This document shows, piece by piece, positions 8,698-21,336 of a stretch of DNA of 64,000 bases. The notes beneath the pieces are model-generated. The model made no database searches. It was not told the origin of the DNA and worked only from the letters and a program-made list of their open reading frames with translations. The translations under genes were made by a program, and so were the position numbers. The stretch spans positions 1,054,001-1,118,000 of the forward strand of contig JAJOHG010000006.1 in assembly GCA_021029095.1 (NCBI GenBank), read 5' to 3'. Within the stretch, counting starts at the first letter, position 1. Each line of letters starts with the position of its first letter. This DNA comes from Phellopilus nigrolimitatus (lineage: Eukaryota > Basidiomycota > Agaricomycetes > Hymenochaetales > Hymenochaetaceae).

Positions 8698-10773
8698 ATG
8701 CTATCCAACGTCTCTAGGACCACAGTCCGTCGCTCAGCCCGTTGCGTACACGCATGCGGGTCACAGAGGACCCTTGTTACGCCATCTAGCGCCGACCGCG
8801 CCAGCGTAGTCGATCTCCCTTCCACATTTCAGGACGATGGGCACTTCACCCCCCGCTCAGGTATGCCGTGCATAATTGCGTATGCGATCGTGTCCTCATC
8901 TGCTGCTAGACATGTTCGGTTTTAAAATTGAAGTGCCAAAGCGCGAGGGCTCGTTGAAGGACAAGACGCGCCCAATCTACCTTGATATGCAGGTATGGTG
9001 CAATTACTCGTGAACGGATGTGCGACCTCTCATTATATTGTAACGCAGGCCACAACGCCTGTAGATCCACGAGTTCTCGACGCTATGCTGCCATTTTTCA
9101 CCGATCAATTCGGTAATCCTCACAGTCGTACCCACGCCTACGGATGGGAGGCTGAAAAGGGAGTAGACGAGGCGCGCAAGGCGAGTCTGAGCATGATTTA
9201 ATGATCATAGGGCGTGCGTTAATTTGCATTGGTTGCTTAGCACGTCGCGGACCTCATCGGCGCCGAGACAAAAGATATTGTTTTCACGTCGGGTGCGACT
9301 GAAACGAACAATATGGCAATCAAGGGTATCGCTCGGTTTCACAAGGATAAGAAAAAACACATCATTACAACCCAAACTGTGCGTTGATTTTTGATTATGC
9401 CAGAGGAACTGCTTTTTGTTGACTTGGTTTCAACAGGAGCACAAGTGTGTACTCGACTCCTGCCGCAAGCTCCAAGAAGAGGGGTTTGATGTCACCTATC
9501 TTCCTGTGCAGCCGAATGGTATAGTCTCGTTAGAAGACCTGAGTGCGGCCATTCGACCAGATACGTCCTTGGTCTCCATTATGACCGTCAATAACGAGAC
9601 CGGAGTCATTCAGCCTATGAAAGAGATCGGCGCCATTGTCCGCAAACATCGCGGAGTGTACTTTCATACCGATGCGGCTCAGGCTGTTGGGAAGATTCCA
9701 ATTGATGTCAATGAATGGAACGTCGATCTCATGAGCATATCTGGACACAAGCTATATGGCCCTAAGGGCGTCGGCGCTGCTTACGTCCGGCGGCGACCCC
9801 GCGTCCGGTTGGAGCCCATCATCAGTGGCGGCGGGCAAGAACGCGGATTGCGAAGTGGGACTCTTCCTAGTACACTGGTCGTTGGTTTGGGAGAAGCAGC
9901 AAGGATTGCACAGCAAGAAATGCCGGTGAGTTTCAGTGATTTTTAATTTCATCTGTGACGAAAATATGCTCGCAATGTCAAGAAAAGAGCGTGGTGACTC
10001 ATGGCTTTGTGCAAACCGCACTTAGCCATGCGTGAGTCAGCCTCGCCATGATCTACCGTGCAGGGGTACTGAGAACATGGACTACTCTTTAGTAAAAACG
10101 TTTACCTCGATTGAACTGATTACTGATCAACTGTCTTGCCATCGACAGCGGGATCACGCGAGAATATCAGCGCTGTCAAAACGATTAATTGACAAGATTA
10201 ACGAACGGGTACCGCACGTCGTGCGCAATGGAGATATTGAGGGATATCCTGGCTGTGTGAATCTCAGCTTTGCGTACGTCGAGGGCGAGAGTCTTTTGAT
10301 GGCCCTTAAAGTGAGTGCCTTCTGATCTTAATCAATGCTTTAACACTTACCGTTGATATTCTTAATTCTGTGATGCAGGATGTGGCGCTGTCTTCTGGGA
10401 GTGCTTGCACGTCTGCCTCACTTGAACCCTCTTACGTGCTCCGTGCACTTGGTAAGTTCTTCACTTCGCTTGTCTAATTCAGTTTGCTTAACCAATTGTG
10501 GATTTTCCCCCCTTCGCCTATTTTGCACAGGCGCTGCGGAGGATATGGCGCACTCGTCGCTTCGCTTCGGCATTGGCCGCTTCACCACTGAGGCTGAGAT
10601 CGACTACGTGGTTGAAAAAATCTCTGCAACAGTGCACAAACTTCGCGAAATGAGGTTCGTACGCCGGTCTATTTCCTCTAAAGTGCGTAGATATTGACAT
10701 ACTCAATAGTCCTCTCTGGGAGATGGTGCAGGAGGGCATCGACATCAACTCAATTGACTGGTCGCAACACTAA
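8698..10773 (+). CDS. NFS1: Mitochondrial cysteine desulfurase
   Basis: This PLP enzyme supplies sulfur from cysteine for Fe-S cluster assembly and tRNA thiolation in the mitochondrial matrix. The start at 8698 gives a basic, Ser/Arg-rich presequence ([20 protein letters not shown]). An in-frame ATG at 8629 would only prepend 23 Ser/Thr-rich residues. Family landmarks are [72 protein letters not shown], the PLP lysine in [28 protein letters not shown] and the catalytic loop [20 protein letters not shown]. It ends [10 protein letters not shown]. One intron, 9926-10148, is 223 nt, several times longer than its neighbours. The enzyme appears complete. Confidence 0.96.
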
Positions 10774-11075
10774 TCACTATAGATCCCAGCAAGTGCTGGG
10801 TGCTGGGTAGCTTTAGCATATTAATGTCAGCGGAAATTGGGGTAGTTTTTATTTGCTTCTTGACGCGTTATGCCTTGTACAAGTACTTGTTATACTTTCT
10901 TTGAATTTTAACATCGTATAATGATTGCCAGCTTACTTTGAGCCGACTGGAGTGTTGTACACTGCCTTGTTCTACAAAAGGAAATTGTTTATACGCGAAT
11001 TTTGAAGCTCCGACATCTGCCCATCAGGTTCTCCAAAACCATCCACGTCGTCTCTCTCACCGACTATCATCAACC

Positions 11076-12344
11076 ATGGCTCGTCGTCTCTATCTCGGAA
11101 GTACGTTAAATGTCGTTTTGCATGGCTCATACAGATTTTTGACGGGCTTTTCTAGAGCTACCGTCTGACACTCGCACGGAGGACGTTTCGAAGATGTTCG
11201 ATGCGTTCGGGAGAGTCGTCGATGTCCGCGTCATGACTGGTTAGTTGCAGTTTGCAATGTTCTAGCGTTTTCGCGCATATTGACATTTAAGTCGTATGTT
11301 GACAAAGGATTTGGTTTCGTCGAGTACGAGAGCAGCAGGGTGAGTTTGCAATCACAGCATGTGCATTTTAGTGTCCTATGATTCATTCATCGCATCTACA
11401 CCGCTAGGATGCTGAAGATGCAGTGCGCGACCTCAACGGAAGGTCCTTCTTGGGTGCCAAGTGAGAATTGCTTACTATATATGTTGAAAAAACAAGTTTT
11501 CATATATAACCTTCGTTGTTGTGTTGCGCAGCATTGTTGTTGAATTCGCCAAAGAGAATAGGGGTCGTAGAGGTGATTATGATGCACCTGAAAGGGGTTT
11601 TCCGCCCCGCAGGCGTCCTGCAGGCATCAGGATTACGGTCGACAACATTTCGAGGGACACGAGTTGGCAGGTAAGTTTTTTCACCATCATTTAAAAAACT
11701 TAAAGGGGCATACCTAAAACTTCCTCCGAATAATTAGGATTTGAAAGATTTCGGTCGTGAGGCTGGTAGCGTCTCTTTTGCTGACATAGATCGTGATGTC
11801 CCAGGACGCGGGTATGTCACTTTTCGACAGATGAGTTCGAAATATTCAAGTGGAACAACTTTTGCGCAGTATTCTGGAATATCTTTCTCGTGAAGATGCA
11901 GAGCGTGCCGTCAAGCAACTGGACAGCAAGGAATTGCGTGGCCAGGCCGTTCTAGTTACTTTCGCCGAAGACGTGCGTCGCTTTCGTATTGAATTGTTCT
12001 GATCGCTGAATTATCTTAATGCTTAGCGTGGTGGGCCCGACAATTTCCGTCGCGACGATGGATATCGTGGTGATCGTTACAGCCGGAATGACCATGACGA
12101 TCGCTACAGCGGCAGGGACCGCTATGACCGCGAAGATCGCTACCGAGAGGAACGTCCTCGCCGCGGTCGATCCATTTCACCGCTGCCCCGCCGCGATGAT
12201 CGGGCGCGCTCTCCGCGTGAAGACAGGAAGAGCGCCCGCGACGATCCCTACGAGAAGCCCTACGAGAGGCGTAGCGACAGGAAACGTGAGGAGCGCTTTG
12301 AGGACAGACCCAGTAGGGCGGACGCAGGTTGGAGCCGTTCCTAA
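11076..12344 (+). CDS. SR-type splicing factor with two RRMs
   Basis: This is a nuclear RNA-binding protein that helps select splice sites. RRM1 starts at once (MARRLYLGKLPSDTRTEDVS) and carries RNP2 LYLGKL and RNP1 GFGFVEYE. RRM2 contains GIRITVDNISRDTSWQDLKD and ILEYLSREDAERAVKQL. The C-terminal ~90 residues are rich in Arg/Asp/Ser/Tyr (RYDREDRYREERPRRGRS), a divergent RS domain with RD/RE as well as RS dipeptides, ending ADAGWSRS. Introns are short GT-AG and one falls after the ninth codon. Domain order resembles fungal Srp2/SRSF1-4 relatives, but I would not assign a specific ortholog. Confidence 0.9.
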
Positions 12345-13042
12345 GGTGTGGACAGGACCTTCCGAATGGTACAGGTATTGGCGACGAATGGTCCTCACCC
12401 CAAGGGCGACTAGAAAAGGATTACCTACATGAAATTGTCCTAGGCTTCGTGATTGTCTCTGTTCTCTTCTGCGACGTGGTTCGAATTTTGGCGCGACACG
12501 ATTCGGTTTGGGGACCTGTATTACTCAAATTGGACAATCACTCTTTGGTCCCCTCAGCAGACAGCGCGGATAGGGAGCTGCTGTTCGTATCCATTATCCG
12601 TTAGGTTACGTTTGGTACCTCCGAGGCAGCCGTGTTTGCCTGACCTACAAGGTAGTGTGCGAGAGGTCTTGCAGCTGGACGCGCCTCAGATGCAACCGCT
12701 CAGGCAAGTTTGAGGTCGTACCCGAGTATGACACATGTCGAATGCTTGTCCTAATGAACAAGGGGTCGCTGTACAATTGGCCATGGGAACAAAAAGTTTG
12801 ATGGCTCAAACGGAAGGTTGTCGGTAGGTAGATCACGTGAATTAAAGCTCGTCCGCTGTCCGCGGCGCGAGGATAGCTTCACATTTGTGCCCAAGTGTTA
12901 CTGACGTCCCTTTATTCTTTCATCTTAGCTCTTCGTGTTGTCAAGTATGTTCTGTTTACGCCATAGCCCATTGGACAGTCACGAGCAGGTGGCGGAGTAC
13001 ATAGAAAGCCGATGTGTAGATATACATGGTATTAGGTCTAAG
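12345..13042. other. Intergenic, convergent 3' ends
   Basis: About 700 bp between the SR-protein stop and the TBCE stop on the other strand. Short ORFs here show no conserved features, and I see no promoter or RNA gene. It is longer than the other convergent gaps in the window. Confidence 0.4.
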
Positions 13043-15298
13043 TCAATACAGTTGTTTTGTGCCTTCTTTGGTTGTTCGTTTATCCATGTCGATTGAACGG
13101 TTGTGATGAGCTTGTCCAGCTTCCTCGGTACACACTAGAACCCGCGACCCATCCCGGACACCCCACCATGCAAGGTCACGCGCCTCTTGCGCGAAGTCCA
13201 ACTCTGTCAGGTCATCGCCATCCATCATCAGCCATGCGCCAAGGTGAGGTTGGAATCCCTGGTGTGCCTCGCGACGACCAGAAGCAAGTTTCAGCGCCTT
13301 CATCAGCTTTAACCGAAACACGCGCATGGTCATCGTCGGGAGGACCCGTAGCGTCGATGGCGGTGATAGTGGCGCCAGGGCAGAGTCTGAAATCGGCCCA
13401 ATAGCTGTATTTCCCGCTCCCGCACGCCTTTCAGCTTCGGCGGAGTCACACCTATAGACATTGATGTCTAAGAATGGAAGGGGCAGCATCAGAAAAAAAG
13501 TGGGCATTCGGCATTTAGTGTGCACGGAGAGAAGCGGAGAACGCACTAATGAGGCGATCCGCCAGTGTATCGCGGCCCTTGGCAATCTTCGCGTTCTCGG
13601 GCGCCCCGTGCTCTACGTACGGGCATTCGGTTTTCGTCAAGTCACAGAGAACGGAGAGGTTGAATAGACCAAGAAGCGACTCACTTCTGCACAGCTCCTG
13701 CCAGCGTGGATGCTCCTTTGATCGCTCTTCGTCGGAAACAAGATTGCTGCGGGAGACGTGAGAGAGGTAGTATATTTCGCAGTCGCTTCTCTCCTTGGGG
13801 GATACCTAAAAGAGCATTATTTAGGTGAAGAAGACGCGCTCTAACTCATCGTCGGTCTCAGGGTCCAAGTAATATAAGACGCACCGAAGTACCATTGAGA
13901 GAGGTGAGAGATGGCAGTCTCGCTATTGCCTGCTGGCGAAAATCCTTCGAACCTGAAAGCAGCAAGCCCTGAGCACAGGAGCTCGGAGATGTCTAACAGC
14001 GAAAATCATCGGACCAGAGACCAAAGGATTACCACCAATATTTAGAGTTTGCAGATTTGGTAGCCAAGCATCTAGCGCGTCGATGTCATACCAATTCGAT
14101 AGCAAATTGTTATGAAGACCGATGTGCTTGATGTTCGATATCGAGGCTTGCGGCGCCGGGCGCGGTATGTGTACTATTTGATTGGAAGTAAGAATGATTC
14201 GATCCAATCTGTTGTAAGAGCGATTCCGTCAGAGTATTATCCCAAGAATCAACAAGGCAGAAGCACCGGACGATGTAAAGGCGGAACTAGATATCATAAC
14301 ATCAGTCCAGTCTTCAAGCGAGTTGCCGTCGAAATTCATGGTTTCAAGTTTTGTCACAAATGACAAGTTTTGAGTAGCCCCTCCTAGGCTTTTCAAATTA
14401 TTATACCCGATTTCCAGATAACGCAGATTTGGCATAGCGGATATGAGAAGGATCACTTCAGGCCAGACAACCATTGTCTGATTGACTCGGAGCTCCTCGA
14501 GTCCTAAAAATGCGATATGTAGATTTTTTGCATCCAAAAGCGTCGAAAATCGACTGTAACTGAAACAGATATCACTTCGATGAGCCCGAAGCATTGAAGA
14601 GAAGCGCGCACTTGAGATTCAATGCTCGAAGAGTTGGGAGCTCAGTGGTTATGAGCGCAACCATATCCCAGGAAGGTAAAAGACTAGCCGAAATATCGAG
14701 GCTGCGTACATCTGGGTAGAATTTCAGATTCAGGTCCGTAATGCGACAGAAGTTTCTTGCTTTTACTTCGACAAGTTTTCCTTATTTCTCCCGGAGGATC
14801 AGGATATGCAACGTCTTCGGTGTCTAGGCTGATCCCACGGAGATACTCGAGCTTTGCAAGCTTGTCTCGCACTTTGTCTAATCCGACTGCCTCGACCTCG
14901 ATAATGCCATTACTCGATCCAAGAATTACGGTCTCCTTCCTTCCTGACGGTCGGGGAAGTTCGACGTATTTAGATATGAGAGCGCGCAGAAAAGATTGAC
15001 CGTAAGTAATGGACGGTGATGGACGAATGAAAGATCCTGAGCCTGGCACTCTGGCAGAATGAAAAGGTATTGTATCAGACGACATTTGAATGGTTGATGC
15101 ACGGGCTCACTTGCAGGTAAAATAATGCTTTCCGTCCTTTTCGCCGTCGTGTTTCCCTCTGGAAGCGTCATCCCACTCCACTCCCAGCCAAGTACCGCAT
15201 GTGCCTTGAACTTCACCGATGTATTTTATAGTCCCTCTCTGACCCCGTAGATTTATTCGGCGTCCGAGCTTGGGATATCTGTATTTCTCTGAGTCCAT
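13043..15298 (-). CDS. TBCE: Tubulin-folding cofactor E (CAP-Gly, LRR and ubiquitin-like domains)
   Basis: TBCE binds alpha-tubulin during heterodimer assembly. The start at 15298 opens directly into a CAP-Gly domain (YPKLGRRINLRGQRGTIKYI, then GTCGTWLGVEWDD, GKHDG and YFTC). Leucine-rich repeats follow (GLEELRVNQTMVVWPEV, NLRYLEIGYNNLKSL, IKHIGLHNNLLSNWYDIDAL, LPNLQTLNIGGNPL). Further exons give CEIYYLSHVSRSNLVSDEER, HPRWQELC, CPYVEHGAPENAKIAKGRDT and LADRLINI. The C-terminal ubiquitin-like domain has TLRVLPTMTMRVFRLKLMKA and LAWWGVRDGSRVLV. The last ~25 residues are Lys/Arg/Thr-rich. It diverges from the HIBCH/EHD3 gene with ~160 bp between starts. The domain order is exactly that of the family. 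Confidence 0.93.
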
Positions 15299-15461
15299 GG
15301 TTAATGCACTGAGGTTTAAGTCAAGTATAGTTGGAATCCAAGTGAACAGATTGGGGAAGCCTCGGACACTTCAGCCACAAGCGCGACCGGAAAGCCGCTC
15401 GGCAATCTGACTGGCACCTGTTTTTCACGTCACTGACCGCTTTCTTCGAACAACTACATCC
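15299..15461. promoter_or_regulatory. Bidirectional promoter region between TBCE and EHD3/HIBCH
   Basis: Only 163 bp separates two divergent start codons, so both promoters must lie here. I see no clear TATA box. The regulatory role is inferred from layout. Confidence 0.5.
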
Positions 15462-17363
15462 ATGCTATCTAACACTTTGCGAAGGATGACGCGTCCGAGT
15501 CCGTCTGCACTACCCCGAACGAAACTAATTGCGCAACACATGCGGATGTCCACGACTGCGACGGAGGTACCGTAACTATCTCTCGAATTTCGCCCTTGCT
15601 TACTTACTTCTCGAACTATCTTCCCCACATGCTAGCCTACTGTTCTCTTTGAATCAAACGCTGCTGTACGGCGTTACATTCTCAATCGCCCGAAGAAGCT
15701 CAATGCCCTCGACGAGTCTATGATAACCGCCCTTCGGCCAAAGATTCAGGCGGGATTCACCACCCACGTTTATCTTTTTGCGTCCTACTTATGCTTTCAT
15801 CACTCGTGTAGGAATGGCAAGACTCGGAACTTTGCCGGATTGTCGTCGGCGATGGAAGGGGAAAGGGGTTTTGCGCCGGAGGCGATGTAGAAAGTATGTC
15901 TAACCCAAATACTTTACTTTCGCAAATCTGGCGTTGACCCTTGTCTTGCGCGGCGAAGCTGTCATTAGAAACGCAGCGAATGAAAAAACGCTCCACAAAT
16001 CAATCAATTACTTCAAACAGGAGTTAGCAAATTCTGCTTCATTCTCTCGATGCATTGTTAAATCCGTTGTTCAAGGTTTGAACTTGATCATGAGCTAGCT
16101 ACACTGCGGAAGCCTTATGTCTGCATCCTTGACGGTTACACGAGTAAGTCATATATTGGATAACCACAATGCGCTTCATCGATGCACATTTATTCATTGA
16201 ATGATAAAGTGGGTGGAGGAGTCGGACTATCAGCACATGCTCCATTTCGGATCGCAACCGAGAATACTATATTTGCGATGCCTGAAACGAAGATAGGTTA
16301 TTGTCCGGATGTTGGTGCAAGCTATTTCTTGCCTAAGCTCGATGGTGAACTCGGTACCTACCTTGGTTTAACAAGTGAATTCGTTAAAGGGCGGGCTGTT
16401 TTGTGAGTTCATTTTTATCGAATGCTTTCTATAGAATCTGAGTTAATTCCTATCTTGCTATCCGTAGTGAAAATGGTCTCGCTACTCATTACATACCCTC
16501 TCGCCGAATCCCGCAGCTTCTAGCGCTACTGGCCGAATTGGAAGAGCCGACGATGGCCAGAATTAACGCAGCCATCGAAGACCATTACGGCGAGCCTTTG
16601 GCCGAAGAAGCTAGCAATCCATATACTGGCGAACTACGGGTCGCTTTGGATACTGCCTTCGGCCACAACTCAATCGAGGAAATCATGGAGTCTTTACGGG
16701 ATATGGAACAATCACACCAAGGCTTGGTCGGCGACTGGGCGAAGAAAACATTCTTGACTTTGGAGCAGCGTAGTCCTACAAGCCTAAAAGTCGCACTGAG
16801 GGCAGTCCGTCTAGGCAAGAATTTGACACTTGCGAACGCTCTCCGTATGGAGATGGGCATAGCCACATCTTTCCTCGTACGAAACTTCCTTCTTATATTT
16901 CTGTGATCTTACTCATCTCCCATCAATGTCCCGACAGACTGGCGTAAGCTCAGACTTTGCGACGGGGGTAACCAAAGTTCTTGTCGAAAAGGAACGCGAT
17001 AATAGACCACCATGGTCCCCAGCTTCCGTGGAAGAGGTTTCCAAGGAATTAGTCGAAAAGTTTTTCGTTGTGCCCGATGACGCAGCGCCGAAGCTTGAAT
17101 TACAAGAAGCGCTTGGAGAAAAAGCGCACAACGTCAGACCCATGGAATTCGGTCTCCCGACCGAAGAAGAGGTGAAACAGGTTGTACGCGGAGAGCATCC
17201 GCAGAGTGGCGCAGTCGCGCTCACGCTGGGCGAGGTCATTCAGAAGTTCCGTAGTATGACTGGCGGCAAACATGGTGTAGAGGCAAAAATTCGGGACATC
17301 GTTGCGCGCCGATGTGAGGAAGTAGCGGATCCCGATAACCACCATTGCCTGCAGTGGAAGTAG
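15462..17363 (+). CDS. EHD3: 3-hydroxyisobutyryl-CoA hydrolase, mitochondrial
   Basis: This crotonase-fold enzyme hydrolyses 3-hydroxyisobutyryl-CoA in valine breakdown; in yeast the homolog Ehd3 is also recovered with the mitoribosome small subunit. The start at 15462 gives an Arg-rich presequence ([20 protein letters not shown]). Landmarks are [43 protein letters not shown], the oxyanion and catalytic segment [52 protein letters not shown] and [20 protein letters not shown]. It ends DNHHCLQWK. The Glu and Asp of PETxIGxxPDVGA are conserved. Length is close to 500 residues, usual for fungal members. Confidence 0.93.
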
Positions 17364-19317
17364 TTTCGGCTTGAGATAGGAACGAATACGAATTGTTTCC
17401 CAATCTCCCCTCGTCTTTCCCTTTCGCAAACTCAGTTTAGTATGTCTATCACCTGTGTATCGTCTATGCTGCGCACTCGAGCCCTAGGCGACGCGATGTG
17501 GATTGTCGTTATTGCTGAGTTACAGGTCCATCTGGCAAGTTCCTCATAACCCTGAGTAGCGTGCGGCGATGGCAGCTCGTGTGGAAGTCGTCGGCTGTGT
17601 TTCAGTCGCCCTATAGTAATCCCTTGTATTTTGCCATGTTTTATCTATTGCATGCCGCCTCGATATCCCTACTTGCACGGTTGATTCAGAACTGCGTGAA
17701 CTCGAAGCAAGGGACATCGACTGCTTGATATGCGGACCTGCGGTGCTTGAGAAACAGTGAATGCCGAATTTGCTTTGTTTTCGAGCTTTGTCTCCACGAG
17801 TCCCGACTCGCACCGCCTGTGATACACAGTTCGAACGAGCGGCGATCCTGAGCCCGGTTTCATGTTCACGACTCAGTCAGTGCAGTAAACATTAATAATA
17901 TTCCCTCACTGTCTATACCATTATAGAAGTTACTGGCATTCGTTCGGATTGAGCGTCAGACAGCCGTGAATCATTCCAGGCTACGAGCAACTGGGAGCTG
18001 CAGCCACTGTTGCCATTACAGAAATGAGTCACCGTCAAACGGGATCAGATCAGTTTTACTCTAAATCGCGGTCGTCTGGGATCTCGTCGGAGCGGTGGCT
18101 GGGCCACACTGCTGTCTTTGGCCGTCGGGCTGATGTTGCAATACCCCGAACTGATTACTATTTACTCCGTATTTTCAGCGCTATTTTCATCAATGTATTT
18201 TGTATTTGCTTGAAGGTGTTGCTGAATTTGCTATGCGCTCCCGTCCTTCGTAGACTTCGTCGGCGGTTGCAGAGTACCATACTTGCGCCATAAGTGAAGC
18301 ATCGAAGCTAAGATACTTGTGCGCCGCCTGATTCATACAGAACATCGAACCGCCTGAAGAAGCCGAAGCCTCACTACAGGCGATAGAAGAGCTTAGGAAA
18401 TAAACCCGACTTAGGAGTAATCACTTCAGTGGGTGTCGATCCATGAACGAAATATACTTAGTGCGTACATGATCGCACATACGAAGAGATTCGGAGCAGG
18501 TATAAACCCGTGCGATCTCGGTCTTCGCGCGTTCTGAGTAGATGATGGCATCTTGGATTTAGTGGTGCTACCGACGAGCCCGAGAGACCAGAGCATTTGG
18601 TCGAGCTTAAGCCGCTCAAACACGGCGGCGGCCACCCACAAAGTGCGGATCTCTGACGTTACCGTACTTATGTAATCAGTTTTTCCCTCGTGTCGGACTT
18701 GAAAGCCAATCTCTCGGGATCAGACACCGTAATCAAGTGGTGGCGAAGCGCGCGCAGACGAGACCAACATCAAACTAAAAGTGATCGGAAATGCCGTGCA
18801 TGGGGACGCGCGCCTGAAAGCTTGCATCATCACAGGTACGAGCCACGATGTTCGAACTAGACCCTGAGTCCTGAGTACGAAAAGCGAAAAAGGCATTTTA
18901 GAATGATGACTCCGGGCGTGAGCTCGTAACGGCATTGTTCCGGCTGCGCCTGTAGGAGTGAGCCACTTCGTAAGTCGAAACGCGCTCGTCCCGATCTCAT
19001 TTGGGTTACCTATGCATCGGGGACCGATACTAAGTTTGTCCAACAAAGTAAAACGGAGTTCTCGAGTTCAGGTTCTGGGGAAGGAAGAACGTCGATTTCC
19101 CTTCCATAGAAACGCCGTCGATGAGAACTAAAGTTGGGGTACAGTCGTAAACAAGCCAATTTGTCCTCTGCTGAAAGGTGTAAATTGTCAGTCGAGTCAA
19201 TAGCTGAATCGAGTGGCGAGGCGATGGGATTCATCACCAGTGCTATGCTGCGGCCTCAACGGGCTGCCCAGCTTTAAGTAAAATAACTAAAGAACAAGCC
19301 CGCCTCCCTGCGACCGA
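17364..19317. other. Long region without a supportable gene
   Basis: Nearly 2 kb between EHD3 and the IDO-like gene. It contains short ORFs on both strands (for example 17544-17869 and 18720-19237 on minus, 18024-18293 on plus). None shows conserved motifs, sensible splice structure or codon regularity. One plus-strand frame near 18110-18215 is hydrophobic (LLSLAVGLMLQYPELI) but short and isolated. It may hold decayed gene or element fragments. I see no terminal repeats. Confidence 0.4.
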
Positions 19318-19327
19318 TATAAAAAGG
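19317..19327 (+). promoter_or_regulatory. TATA box of the IDO-family gene
   Basis: ATATAAAAAGG lies ~80 bp before the start codon and is a near-consensus TATA box. A canonical TATA often marks regulated rather than housekeeping genes. Its role is inferred. Confidence 0.6.
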
Positions 19328-19403
19328 AGACGCTTAAGTTGAGGGATCGTTATACTCAGGTTCATTACTCACTTATTCCTCTCAACTCCTTCACGCCGTA
19401 CAC

Positions 19404-20922
19404 ATGGAGTATATTCACAACGTCTTGACCCCTCCCCACCTCCTCCGCATGGGTGCTTCCGCCCTTAGCGAAGTACTTCAAAGGCTTCGGACCCTAGGTG
19501 TTGAACCGCCCAAGTCAAACGCCGAGTTCGACATCGCTCGAGAAACTGGCTTTATGCCTGCTTACCCGTTGCAACGTCTTCCCCTTGCATTCGATTTTTG
19601 GGAACGAGCTCTCACTGAGGCTCCGGAGATCCTCAGCCTAGGGGAGGATGTAACTGAAGACGCTATTGCAAAGCGTGCAGGAAGCGAACTCTGGCGTCAG
19701 AGGATCCGCGAGGTACGAACCACCATTTGGCGATCAATGTTTTCGTTGATATTTATCTGCTAAATAGGGACCATTAATACCGACGTACACCATCGAGAAT
19801 GACAGGCGTATGCTTCAGAGGGCTCACCTCGTTCTTGCATACTTGATGCATTACTACGTACATTCGACACCACCATCTGCGAGTACAACGGCTTTCGTCA
19901 TTCCAAGGACGCTCTCTATTCCACTCGTCACAGTCTCTGAATTACTCGGCATCGCGCCCGTCTTGACTTATGCCGACACTGTCCTCTGGAACGCGTATCC
20001 AATAAATCCCGCACTGCCCATGACGCTCGACAATATGCGCTTCCAGCATCTCTTTTCGGGAACGGATGACGAGGAAGAATTCTACCGCACATCCGCGGGT
20101 GTAGAGCTGCGCGGAGTTGAGCTTCTGAACGTCATCGAGGAGTTCCTCAGTCTCCCCAATGTCACCGACAGTTCCGCCGTGTGGAAGATCTCCAGGGATC
20201 TCCAGCGTATAACAAGCCTCATTGACGAGCTTAACGACATCGTGCAGAGCGTACGTGCAGGTTGTGATCCGCACGTCTTTTACTGGAAGATCCGTCCTTG
20301 GTACCGCGGTGCCGATGCGAATGGGCCGTCTTCGCCAGGTTGGATTTTTGAGGGAGTCAGCGACTCTGACAAGCTCGACCTTAGCGGACCATCGGCGGGG
20401 CAGAGCACAGTCTTTCACGTACTGGATGTTTGGTTCGATATTGACCACAAGTTGAGTCAGAAAAGGTACCCGGCTCCATCGGACGACAACAAGAAAGCTG
20501 ACCATGGCTTCATGGAGAGAATGTATGTCGTTTCTTGATTACCGCTTTCGTTGATCAATGCTGACAGACAATTACGCAGGCGGCGTTATATGCCTGGATC
20601 GCACCGGGAGTACCTGCACTATCTAGAGGAGTCATCCCGCCCCCTACGAGAGCTGGCACGTACAACACCGGCACTCCGCGAACCGTATAACGCCGCGGTT
20701 ATGGCGTTGAAGAAATTCCGCGACTGCCACATTCGGGTCGCTTGCCTTTACATCGTCTCAATGTCGAAAACAGCACGTTACAAATGCCCCATAATGGCGG
20801 CCATTGCAAAGGAGCAGGAACAGGCGGCTCGGTCCGGCCCTATTCGAGGAACTGGAGGGAACGAGCTCTCGACATTGCTAAAAGCCGGAAGAGACGCGAC
20901 CCGCAGGGCTATTTTGGAATGA
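19404..20922 (+). CDS. Indoleamine 2,3-dioxygenase family heme protein
   Basis: Family members open the indole ring of tryptophan to N-formylkynurenine, the first step toward NAD. Three exons (19404-19712, 19768-20522, 20580-20922) give 468 residues. Matches include IPLVTVSELLGIAPVLTYAD, LWNAYPINPALPMTLDNM, GCDPHVFYWKIRPWYRG, MPGSHREYLHYLEESSRPLR, and FRDCHIRVACLYIVSMSK with the expected proximal heme His, followed by GTGGNELSTLLKAGRDATR. The segment STVFHVLDVWFDIDHKL also fits the family. There is no targeting signal, so it is probably cytosolic. Fungi often carry several IDO paralogs with different affinities, and I cannot tell which this is. A TATA box and an isolated position suggest it is separately regulated. 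Confidence 0.88.
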
Positions 20923-21336
20923 TTCGTTGCTAGAGCTGGATAAAACAAGGAGACCCCCGATGCAAAGGCAATGAAGCCATATCGTTATTTTTCGTTCTAA
21001 TACGTTGACCCATAATTTGTTTCATTTTTTACTTTTACTTACTTATCTCTTGCTTAACGTCTAATCCTGGATAGATATATACAAGAACTGCAATGTAAAT
21101 ACGAACGCATCTCAGTGAATAATTTGTTTAGACAAACTTTTACGTGGAAATATACCTGATCATAATTGGATTCATATCCGCGGCGGTGGAAGGGAGAAGA
21201 GATCGTGCTTTCCTGGCGGGCCGGCGTTACATTGTGTCTATATCTGGACGTGATTGTGACGTCCGTGTGACCTAACGCGTTTGTTAGACACAGCGCTTGC
21301 CCTTCCATCTTTTCGTCCTGAACTTACTTCATACAC
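20923..21336. other. Intergenic between IDO-family gene and CKS1
   Basis: About 410 bp, AT-rich in its first third (20990-21130), presumably holding the IDO 3' UTR and the CKS1 promoter. I see no gene. Confidence 0.4.

Noticed and set aside
12019..12432. Plus-strand ORF rich in Thr/Arg/Val
   Set aside because: It is an out-of-frame reading of the RS/RD-rich last exon of the SR protein.
18024..18293. 90-codon plus-strand ORF with hydrophobic stretch
   Set aside because: Isolated, no spl​ice context, no recognisable family; kept only as a note in the gene-free region.
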